Source of the DNA: Volvariella volvacea V23
Lineage: Eukaryota; Basidiomycota; Agaricomycetes; Agaricales; Pluteaceae
Length of the DNA stretch: 11,578 nucleotides
Assembly: GCA_000349905.1 (NCBI GenBank)
Contig: KB722750.1
Coordinates: 1 to 11,578, forward strand
Reading direction: 5' to 3'
The stretch's first letter is position 1. Each line of letters begins with the position of its first letter. Positions 1-7,502 of the stretch are shown here, in pieces. The translations under genes were made by a program, and so were the position numbers. The notes under the pieces were generated by a model. It was not told where the DNA came from and did not search any database. It saw nothing but the letters and a program-made list of their open reading frames with translations.

Positions 1-340
1 AAATCAGCCCAATAAACATTTTTTATTCAAAAACAAACCATATGAAACCGGGAATATGATTTCCTACAGCTACATAAGGTTCAAGGCGGTACACTACGGT
101 TTACAGACTGTGACAGCGGAGTATTTTGGCTGGCCCGTCCAACGACGGTTTTTCCCGGTTGATGCCGGAACACGTTCTCACTGGGCCTCAGGCCTCAGGC
201 TTCAGCTTTCAGCTCAATATCGTCTTACCAATCTCTCATCTCTCAAAGCAATTATTTCGTCAACCACAGTACATTGTTGTCTCTCTCTTCTTTTGAATTA
301 TACTCCGTGCTCACCGTGTCGATTGTTGTACTCCTAGAAT
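1..340 (+). other. Upstream region of the first gene
   Basis: No gene is supported here. The frame open from about 56 to 337 has no recognisable family and ends next to the probable start codon at 341. The stretch from about 195 to 330 is rich in pyrimidine runs (CTCTC, TCTTC), which in basidiomycetes often mark the core promoter and 5' leader, so it probably holds the promoter of the gene starting at 341. A short imperfect direct repeat (CCTCAGG twice, then CTTCAG-like units) lies at about 185-210. There is no clear TATA box. The first 35 bases are AT-rich and may belong to the 3' flank of a gene outside the window. Confidence 0.35.
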
Positions 341-403
341 ATGTCTGACTTGGGCCTTGGCACCACCAACACCGACCTCTCCCTCCCGGCCCCTCCATCC
401 ACG

Positions 404-526
404 GTATGTTATTTTCCTTTGTCTTCCTGTAGCTCCACGCTCACGCGCTGCTTGTCTTCTATCTCTCCCAAACTCCCTTACCGACTTTCCCGCTGACTGC
501 ACACTTCCTCTTGCCGCTGTGCACAG
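404..526 (+). other. Intron 1 of the first gene
   Basis: GTATGT donor after codon 21 and a pyrimidine-rich tract ending in CACAG. It is 123 nt long, phase 0, and longer than the F-box gene introns in this window. Joining 403 to 527 continues the frame as ...PPST-IHGDYM.... Confidence 0.65.
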
Positions 527-1248
527 ATCCATGGTGACTACATGCCCGATAACGTTCCCGATTATATAAAGGGCAAACTTATCAGAGGTAACGTGCTTTT
601 TGTCGACGTCATCAATGCAGGCGCCAAGGTTGGCACCAACCTTGGGGACGAGGAGGCCAGCATTCTCGGTTGTATCAAGAACCACTGGACCTTCCGCGCG
701 CATCTCGACTTCGGTGAAGACGGTGAGGAGGATATTGGGCAAGTTTAGTTCGGAATGGGTGTGGTGCCTCCCAACAGCATCGGCTCCAACGAGGGCCAAT
801 ACGCCAGGAGCAGCCGTTCCGACCCACAGTCCGGCTCCAACTACTACAGCCCTATCAGCAGCGTCGCTAAGCCCCCTGCTTTGGAAACTGGAGAAGACGT
901 TCAGGCTGCTCTCCCACTTATTCCTGCTACTGACGAAGGCAGTCACGATACGCACGACTCGCAGGCTGTCGCTTTCAGTGACGTCGAGAGTGTGGGCAAG
1001 CCACCCGATATCGCCTCTAGTAACGGCCTCGTTTTCCAGCAGCCCACCGAGGGCGCTCCTCACCCAGGTGTCTTCAATATCAAAGTTCGCGATCGGACGA
1101 CGCCCTCCCGTTCTATCATCGCGGTATTCTAACTTGACCTCGCCCCCGGCATCACCTTTGGCCAGCTTCTCGATGCTCTTGTTCGCCGTAACATGTTACC
1201 CTTCTTCCGGAAGATCGGGGTCGCTTATCTGGGTTGCCGTGACTTTAT

Positions 1249-1331
1249 GTGCGTCCCCTTTCTCTCACCTCCTCAGCGATCCATCTCCTGATTTCCTTCG
1301 CTCTTTTTTGCGCTCTTTATCCTTTTCACAG
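1249..1331 (+). other. Intron 2 of the first gene
   Basis: GTGCGT donor, a strongly pyrimidine-rich interior and a TTTTCACAG acceptor; 83 nt, phase 2. Splicing gives ...GCRDFI-SQAATAW..., staying in the frame of the preceding exon. An alternative acceptor a few bases on (CTCAG, ending 1338) would break the frame. Confidence 0.65.
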
Positions 1332-1665
1332 TTCTCAGGCCGCCACTGCGTGGCTGGAAGGCGGCTTCTTGGTCTCTGGCCAGGGTAACATGATCATTGG
1401 CGGGCCTGACAGGGAGGACGAGGCGCGCATCGAGGGCGATATCGAGATCGAGGCCAGACACATATACACCTTGCTAGGTTGGCGCTACGCTAATCCCGTC
1501 GTTCCCGCCAGCGTCTCCGACGTGTCCGATGCCGATGCCCCGACCGTGCGCAGTCTTAGCCGTAGCCCCAACCGCATCGACCGCGCGGTCTGGCCTGCTG
1601 ACTTCGTTCACATCGAAGATGAGAAACTCAAATGCAACCAGGTCCTCGCCATCCCCCACGCTTGA

Positions 1666-2730
1666 TTGCGGTACGCTGATAAGGTATTTGCCCTTTATCA
1701 TATCATGCGAGTCCATGACTGACGGTTTTACTTTTGTTCCACTCATTCAGGATCTCGTACTTTTCCCTCTCCCCGCTCATGACTTCGTCGTCGTCGCGAT
1801 GTGGTCGTGGTCTCGACGGTAACCTTGAAAGTGATTCATTGACTTGTTTGCTCCTGCCTATAACTACAAAACCCGTTTCAGAATGATGCCTTATGCTGCC
1901 TCGCCAAACTCGAATTGTTTCCTAGCCAATATTCGCACAAAATTCCTCGAAAAAAGTATTGCTCATGTACTGTTCCATACGTCGCCTACCTCTCTCACTT
2001 GCTGGCGCGTACTTTTTATGTACAGATGTTCCCTCGTTCTCACACTTGTACTTGTATTTGCGAAATCTTACCTTGTTACGACCGAAAAAATCTAGTGTGA
2101 GCGTGATCACAAGCCACAACTGATGGACGATGCCTTAACTCATCTCAAGTTAGAGTTTGTCGGTGTCGATAGCCTTTCTTTGGGCTAGCTTCAATTTTTA
2201 ACGCAGACGAAATGTAGATTAAAAGGATATGAGATGTCGATCGAAAAGGGACTATGTAGTAGCCCGTTGTAACTAAACAGAAAATAATCATCCCAAACGA
2301 TTCTTTCATCCTCTCGCGGCTTAGTAGCAAGACGTCAAGGTTCAATCAAGATCGCTAGTTGCAAGGGACGGCTCGAACCGTTGGTAAAACGTACGTTGGT
2401 GCCCAGTTTCTCTCCACCAAATTCGAAAGTTTGTTGGGAATAAATATTAGAGAACGAATGTCAGGCTATCTAGGTTGTACTACAGCTCGAAAGAAAGTGC
2501 ACCACACTTGCGCTGCACATAAGCAGGCACTAGATCCCAAAGTTTTTGGTGAAACGAGGGTAGAGCACTACCAACAAAAGACCGAGTCCTACACTTATGT
2601 TCCGGACTCGGAATGCCGTCTTGAAAGTATGTTTGGCTATGCTTGACACGCTTCAAGTTGCTACTTGTTTGTCCACCCTATGACGTTGTTCTGCTTTGCG
2701 TCCTTACTTCCATCTTCAACGGCATTAGAC
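1666..2730. other. Gap with possible 3' exons, otherwise no gene
   Basis: No firm gene. Between 1666 and 2100 there are splice-like signals. One acceptor ATTCAG ends at 1750, with a CTGAC branch-like motif about 30 nt before it. A possible 63-nt intron runs 1819-1881 (GTAACC to TTTCAG). They would define exons 1751-1818 and 1882 to about 2100, which could be the 3' end of the first gene if the TGA at 1663 is also a lesion, but donor and phase choices are ambiguous. From 2100 to 2730 the DNA is AT-richer and open frames are short and featureless. It contains a 10-bp palindrome AACGTACGTT (2388-2397) and an 8-bp hairpin (2582-2611), and probably the promoter of the first F-box gene. Confidence 0.4.
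2582..2611. repeat. 8-bp perfect inverted repeat upstream of F-box copy 1
   Basis: CCGAGTCC (2582-2589) is perfectly complementary to GGACTCGG (2604-2611), separated by 14 nt. It ends about 120 bp before the ATG at 2731. It could be a transcribed hairpin or a dyad protein-binding site, but an 8-bp dyad can also occur by chance. Confidence 0.4.
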
Positions 2731-4067
2731 ATGGCGCCAACACAAGGTGTTCATTCCGTTCCACCTCCTGAGCTCTTAGAGCGAATCCTCAATATCCTAC
2801 AATCGACTCAGGACGCCAGTAGATCATTATCCTCATGTGCTCTTGCTTCGCGCCAGCTCCTTCCAATCGTCCGATCTTTGAGATTCTCCACCGTTCAAGT
2901 TTTGACGAATAGGGATGTCGACCAAGTCCCACAATTCGCGGAACTGCTGGTCAACAATGTCGGCCTATCCTCTCATATCCGCTCTTTCTCATTTACAGGA
3001 CATCATGATTCCCGCCGGAAGCCGCAGTTTCCTGATCCTTGGACTACAGTTGACCCAGGAAAGGACCTGTCTACGATCTTGTCAAGCATCCCAAACGTTG
3101 TGTCATTGCAGATATCATCGCCTTTCATCAAAATGACATCTTGGCTGACGATGTCCGACGCCATACAGACCGCCATATCTAACCTTGTTCATCAATCATC
3201 CCTTCGATCCGTCGTGCTAAGCGGTTTGATGAATCTCCCAGTATCACTACTCAACTCCGTTTCTTTCAGTTCGCTCAGCCTCCGTAACTGCAGCTTTGGC
3301 ACAGATTTTGACGAGCAAAAGGCAAGGGCCAGTGATATAGAGGCCCTTCATCTGTGGTCTGCTACGACTGGCCGGAATTATCTAGAAATGGAAATCGACT
3401 TTATCCTTCATCAGTTTACGCCCGTTCGCATTTCGGGCTTGAAGCATCTCTGGCTTCGAGTCAGGAAGTTAGCATACCACCCTCGCATAATGGATCTACT
3501 TAGTCATTGCCGAGAGTCTCTAGAAGTGCTGGGCCTCGATGTTGCGATATGTGAGTATTGGATTGAGTTGGATCCCCGAATACACCTGAAAGAGAACTTA
3601 ACCCGACTTTTTCAATAGCTTTTACCGTCGAATCCTTCAATGGTTTCAGTCTGAGTAACTTGCCTCGACTTAGGAGGTTCCATCTCAAAATGAGCTTCCT
3701 TATCGATTCTGGTCCGCTGGGTACACCTCCTGCACGTATTTCTTCCCTTGCCAACTTCATCTCAACAATATATACCCCAATGCCCCCTCAATCCTTTGAG
3801 TTGCTTTACATCGAACTCATAGTCAATGCCCTCGACTCCGAAGAGCCACCCGAGTCTCTTGAACCTGAGACTTGGAGTGAGTTGGACAAGGTCTTAGCTA
3901 CCGTCATTGGGAATATGCCAGACAGCGGTCAAGTCGAAATTATGTTGAAGGAGAATGTCAATTCACAGGCGATACCACTGGAACAGATGGCATGCTTTCC
4001 TAGGTGCAGTGAAACAGGACGATTGAAGCTCCTGCCTTCCGGAGGGGAAAGGTGGTTCGACAAATGA
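2731..4067 (+). CDS. F-box-like/LRR protein, tandem copy 1
   Basis: Predicted product of 422 residues from two exons (2731-3550 and 3619-4067) joined across a 68-nt GTGAGT...AATAG intron in phase 1. Residues 11-55 resemble an F-box (PPPELLERIL, then LSSCALASRQLLPIVRSLRF), the motif that binds Skp1 in SCF ubiquitin ligases. The middle holds irregular leucine-rich segments (SFSSLSLRNCSFG), likely substrate binding. The tail carries the family signature CFPRC-ETG-LLP. No signal peptide or membrane segment is needed, so it is probably cytosolic or nuclear. I chose ATG 2731 because it matches the N-termini of copies 2 and 4. An in-frame ATG at 2680 would add 17 mostly hydrophobic residues. First of four same-strand paralogues. 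SCF function is inferred from family, and the target is unknown. Confidence 0.85.
3551..3618 (+). other. Intron of F-box copy 1
   Basis: GTGAGT donor, 68 nt, TTTTTCAATAG acceptor, phase 1. It lies at the same codon position as the introns of the other three copies. If unspliced, the frame stops at the TAG of the acceptor. Confidence 0.85.
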
Positions 4068-4350
4068 TATCATTTTCTGGCGTCGCTCATTCCGTTTGAA
4101 TGTTAATCTATAACTCGTACATTGTACTATTATCTAGGTTCTTGTTGGTGGTTTTGGTCGCGGCAAGGCGGAGAATATTCAATAGCTACCTGACGTTCGT
4201 TTGCTAAAGTTTTTGTGACTGATTTTCTGTTTGAACACAAAAACAGAGGGTCCACGATGCCGGTTATGTGTTTAGGCACCAAATATTGCACCGCCAGACC
4301 CGAATCAGGCTCTGCATCTAATTGCTTTAAGCAAAACCACAACACCAACA
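4068..4350 (+). promoter_or_regulatory. Intergenic promoter region of F-box copy 2
   Basis: This 283-bp gap must hold the 3' end of copy 1 and the promoter of copy 2. No gene is seen. A perfect 8-bp inverted repeat, TTTTTGTG (4210-4217) and CACAAAAA (4236-4243), lies about 107 bp before the start codon. An overlapping alternative pairing TCTGTTT/AAACAGA (4226-4232, 4241-4247) competes with it. The start codon context ACAACAATGG is favourable. No clear TATA box is visible. Confidence 0.35.
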
Positions 4351-5646
4351 ATGGCTCAAGACCCTCAAGACTCTCAACGACCGATTCTCCCTTTTGAACT
4401 CTTGGAGCAAGTTCTACGCTCGGTTGACGACGTCAATTCATTGTCCTCATGTGCGCTTGCTTCACACCAACTCCTCGCGCTCGCTCGGTCTTCAAGATTC
4501 TCCACCATTGAAATAACATCGAGTACCAATGTCGATCAAGTTGCACGATTTGCACAGCTTCTTGTCGACAACGACGGTCTATCATCTTATGTTCGCTCCT
4601 TTTCGTTCTCAGGCTTTTACAACCCCAAGGGGGAACCGCGGTGGCATTCCGTAGCGGTCGACCCAGGAAATGATCTATCGACTATCTTATCAAACATCCC
4701 CAATGTAGCAAGACTACAGATAAAATGGCCCCCTTTCGGAATGATATCTTGGCTCTGGCTCTCAGATGATGTTAGAGCTAGTCTATCCAACCTTCTTCGC
4801 CAATCATCTCTCCAATCTGTCACATTGGGCGGATTAGATAATCTACCACCCTCACTATTCAACGCTGTTTCGTTCAGCTCCTTAAGCATTCACGTCTGTA
4901 GCTTTGGGACAGATTTTGGCGATGAAAAGACCAAGACGAGTAGTATAAAAACTCTCCACCTCCGGTCTAGTACGGTTGGCGAGACCTTTATGGAACCACA
5001 AATAGATTTTGTCCTTCACCCCTTCACCTCTATCTGCATTCAGGGCCTGAGACAGCTCTACTTTCGCGTTAGGCAGCTAGCAAAGCACCCTCGCATCATG
5101 GATGTACTTTACCAGTGTCGAGACACCCTGGAAGTGCTAGGCTTCGACCTTTCAGTGCGTAAGTGGACTTTGATTAACTCGCAGAATCTACTTTATCTAA
5201 TCCTAATAGCTTTCAATCTGGCATCCTTCGATGGCTTCAACCTGAGCAATTTCTCTCGGCTCAAGGAGCTTCGATTCGCAGTCAGTTCTTTCCTCGAAGC
5301 CACTATTCCTCCATCCAAACATTCTTGCGCCGAGTTTATTTCCACGATATACGCGCAACGTCCACCTCGATCTTTCGAGCTGCTCTACTTTCAACTCAGC
5401 ATGCCTGATGGTATTGACAGACCCACCACATCCGAGTCCCCCGGACCCTTTGTGTGGATGGAGTTGGACGAAACCATAACGAAGCTCGTTGGACATATGT
5501 CGGATAGTGGTGAAGTTCGGATCATTTTGAGGGAAAGGCAAGTGAGATTGATGCTTTTGGACCCGGGCGCATACTTTCCCACGTGCATCAAAACGGGGAA
5601 AGTGAAGTTCCTGCCTTACGGAGAGGATGGATGGTTCAGAGAATGA
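4351..5646 (+). CDS. F-box-like/LRR protein, tandem copy 2
   Basis: Predicted product of 414 residues from exons 4351-5158 and 5210-5646. Residues 13-54 form the F-box-like motif (LPFELLEQVL, then LSSCALASHQLLALARSSRF). Leucine-rich segments follow (SFSSLSIHVCSFG), then the conserved C-terminal stretch with GEVRIILRE and YFPTC-KTG-FLP. The intron at 5159-5209 (GTAAGT to CTAATAG) matches the position and phase of those in copies 1, 3 and 4. It is 51 nt with no in-frame stop, so the gene also reads straight through as 431 residues; alignment with the paralogues favours splicing. It differs from copies 1 and 4 along the whole length, so the duplications are not recent. Likely role, by family only: Skp1-binding adaptor of an SCF ubiquitin ligase. 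Confidence 0.87.
   Translation: MAQDPQDSQRPILPFELLEQVLRSVDDVNSLSSCALASHQLLALARSSRFSTIEITSSTNVDQVARFAQLLVDNDGLSSYVRSFSFSGFYNPKGEPRWHSVAVDPGNDLSTILSNIPNVARLQIKWPPFGMISWLWLSDDVRASLSNLLRQSSLQSVTLGGLDNLPPSLFNAVSFSSLSIHVCSFGTDFGDEKTKTSSIKTLHLRSSTVGETFMEPQIDFVLHPFTSICIQGLRQLYFRVRQLAKHPRIMDVLYQCRDTLEVLGFDLSVRKWTLINSQNLLYLILIAFNLASFDGFNLSNFSRLKELRFAVSSFLEATIPPSKHSCAEFISTIYAQRPPRSFELLYFQLSMPDGIDRPTTSESPGPFVWMELDETITKLVGHMSDSGEVRIILRERQVRLMLLDPGAYFPTCIKTGKVKFLPYGEDGWFRE
5159..5209 (+). other. Frame-preserving intron of F-box copy 2
   Basis: Canonical GTAAGT donor and CCTAATAG acceptor, 51 nt, phase 1. Because its length is a multiple of three and it lacks an in-frame stop, retention would insert 17 residues rather than truncate. 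Splicing restores SVPFNLASFDGF, which aligns with the other copies. Confidence 0.8.
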
Positions 5647-5932
5647 AACAACAATGAAATGGTATGATATGTAGAGCTTCATAGGTACTCGTAAGACGAA
5701 TACTACGTATGAATCAAGCCCACGCTAATCCAGCCAATCAACATTGGAAGTGTTACATCCATGAACCACTAAACAGAGCCCGAAAAGACGCTAGGGGGTT
5801 GAGGAGTTTTTGAGGGTCCTCTGGAGAAGAATGGGATGTACACCTAAAGGCCCTTGTTGAATGTGACGGGACCAAATGCTGCTGTGTCATGCTGTATCGT
5901 GCTCTGCCTCTAACCTGATCACAACGCCAGTG
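5647..5932. other. Intergenic gap between F-box copies 2 and 3
   Basis: A 286-bp gap similar in length to the other spacers of the array. No gene, strong hairpin or TATA box is seen. It presumably contains the 3' end of copy 2 and the former promoter of the decayed copy 3. Confidence 0.4.
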
Positions 5933-7229
5933 ATGACTCAAGCTTTCAAGATCCCTACCAAGCCACACTCCCCACCGAGCTCTAGGAGCAAATCCTGCGT
6001 TCCACCGAGGATCGCAAGTCGTTGTTCTCTTGCGCGCTTGCTTTACGTCAACTCCTTCCAATCGTTCGATCTCTGAGATTTTTCACTGTTCTAATCGTAG
6101 CAAACAGCGACGTCGATCAAGTACCTCATTTTGCGCAACTACTTGTCAAAAATGTTGGCTTATCTTCCTACATTCGTTCCTTGTCATTCCCGGGCTATCA
6201 CGATTCCCGCCGGAAACCGCAGTTTGCTGACCCTTGGATTACGGTTTCCAGAAAATCATTTATCGACAATCTTATCGAATATCCCCAACATCGCGTCACT
6301 GCAGATATCATCGCCCTCCTACAGAAAGGAATCTTAGGAGACGATTTTGGATCCTGTTCAGGCTAGTTTGCTCAACCTTTTTCGCCAACCACCACTCGAT
6401 TCTGTCGCAATAAGTGGATTGAAGGATCACCCAGCATCTCTTTTCAACTCAGTTTCGTTCAGCTCTCTTACGCTTCGTAATTGCGGTATTGGAGTATATT
6501 TTAGTGAAGAGGGGGCCAGAACCAGCAATATCAAAATACTTCATCTTGGCACGGGATACATACCTTCGCAGATAGATTTTGTGTTTCATCCCTACATACC
6601 CGTCTGCATTCAGAGTCTGGGGCGACTCTGTTTTAAAGTGTAGAAGCTGACAAAATTTCCTCGCATTATAGATCTACTTGAACATTGCAAAAACTCTTTA
6701 GAAGTGCTGGGCCTTAATATTGTAGATCGTGAGCAGGCTTTGCTTTGTTGCGCCCTACACCTGACGTCGTACTCCAATAGCCCTTAATCGTGCCTCCTTC
6801 GGCGGCTTTACCCTGAGTAATTTATCCCAACTTAGACAACTTCGTCTTAGAGCAAGCTTTTGCGTCAAACCTGATCCACCCAGCCCACCTGGCACACTTT
6901 CCTTCGCTGACTTCATATCAGCAATATACACCCAGATGCCACCCCAATTTTTCGAACTATTCTATTTCGACCTCGTATTGCTGGGTGATACCACCTCACC
7001 ACCTGAGGCCGTATTCGATTCCGTCGAGCCTGGCATGCTGACGGAATTGGATCAAACCCTAGCGATACTGATCAAGCACATGCCAGGCGGTGGTGAAGCT
7101 CAGATCATTTTGAAGGAAGATTAAGCGAAATCAATATTATCAAACCCAGGTGTATGCTTTCCTCGATGTATTGAAACGGGACAGGAAAACTTTTTACCCT
7201 CCGGAAATAACGAGTGGTTTTCAAGCTGA
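5933..7229 (+). pseudogene. F-box-like/LRR pseudogene, tandem copy 3
   Basis: Homology to copies 1, 2 and 4 runs from an ATG at 5933 to a TGA at 7227-7229, but the frame is broken. A frameshift falls within the first codons (between 5936 and 5970). A TAG at 5983-5985 replaces a leucine in the F-box (expected ELLEQ). A second frameshift sits near 6245, where the paralogues read VDPGKDLST. A TAG at 6335-6337 stands where they have tryptophan (TSW). A TAG at 6641-6643 replaces a residue of the FRVR segment, and a TAA at 7122-7124 falls before the C-terminal signature. Between lesions the sequence is well preserved (SCALALRQLLPIVRSLRF, CFPRCIETG). The intron (6729-6780, GTGAGC to CAATAG, 52 nt, phase 1) is intact. 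Decay thus seems to postdate the duplication by a limited time. No functional product of full length is expected. Confidence 0.88.
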
Positions 7230-7502
7230 AATGATTAGCTAGTATAGGCATATAAATTTTCGTATCTCCGTGCTACGAATGTCATGTTCAGATCCACGCC
7301 CCATAATCACATTCACAATCAATTGAGAGTGTAAGAGATGTTGCCTTCACGGTGGGTCAACCGACAGAACCCAATGAATTTGGTATTCTGACAAAAGGTG
7401 AAGCAAACTTTTGCGGTACATCAAGGCCTTGCGAACACAAAGCGTTCCTTAAATAGAACAAAGGTGGCGCGACGTAAAAACGCGCCCTTAACACCTTGAA
7501 CA
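7230..7502 (+). promoter_or_regulatory. Promoter region of F-box copy 4 with TATA-like box
   Basis: A 273-bp gap with no gene. TTAAATAG at 7449-7456, about 50 bp before the start codon, is a possible TATA-like element. It is followed by a GC-rich dyad at 7461-7497. The start codon context is GAACAATGAC. The upstream part is AT-rich with no clear feature. Confidence 0.35.
7461..7497 (+). promoter_or_regulatory. Interrupted hairpin in the copy 4 leader
   Basis: GGCGCG (7466-7471) pairs with CGCGCC (7481-7486) around a 9-nt A-rich loop. Outside it AAGGT (7461-7465) pairs with ACCTT (7493-7497) across a 6-nt one-sided bulge. The 11 paired positions lie 6-42 bp before the ATG at 7503. It could be a 5' UTR structure or an operator-like dyad. 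Function is not known. Confidence 0.4.

Larger units (their letters stand above)
341..1665 (+). pseudogene. Spliced gene of unknown family with two in-frame stops
   Basis: I do not recognise the family. ATG at 341 opens a 21-codon exon (MSDLGLGTTNTD...) ending at a GTATGT donor (intron 404-526, acceptor CACAG). The second exon continues in frame (IHGDYMPDNVPDY...) and a second intron (1249-1331, GTGCGT to CACAG) joins in frame to SQAATAWLEGG..., ending in TGA at 1663-1665. The frame is convincing because both introns keep phase and the codons end mostly in C (GGC, AAC, TCC, CAG). Two stops interrupt it: TAG at 746-748, where CAG would fit the preferred codon use, and TAA at 1130-1132. The TAA lies within TTCTAAC, which resembles a branch point, so an unplaced intron could remove it. 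The product would be hydrophilic and acidic, with no signal peptide or obvious membrane segment. It may be a recent pseudogene, a mis-modelled intact gene or sequencing error. The opposite-strand and frame-3 readings across this stretch look like shadows. Confidence 0.5.

Noticed and set aside
311..1063. Long minus-strand open frame of 250 codons
   Set aside because: It mirrors the codon-biased plus-strand exons, has no recognisable domain, and the plus strand has consistent splice sites.
600..1388. Plus-strand frame-3 open frame of 262 codons without internal stop
   Set aside because: Ser/Thr/Pro/Leu-rich shadow of the C-biased frame 2; it runs straight through the intron at 1249-1331. An intron at 723-777 could join exon 2 to it, but the resulting protein looks less natural than frame 2.
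2365..2385. tRNA T-arm-like sequence on the minus strand (GGTTCGAGCC)
   Set aside because: No 5-bp T-stem with a 7-nt loop forms, and no D arm, anticodon arm or acceptor stem is found around it.
2359..2646. 95-codon plus-strand open frame
   Set aside because: No convincing ATG at its start, no recognisable family and no splice signals; likely chance.
5203..5682. 159-codon minus-strand open frame opposite copy 2
   Set aside because: Shadow of the copy 2 second exon; similar shorter shadows occur opposite copies 1 and 4.
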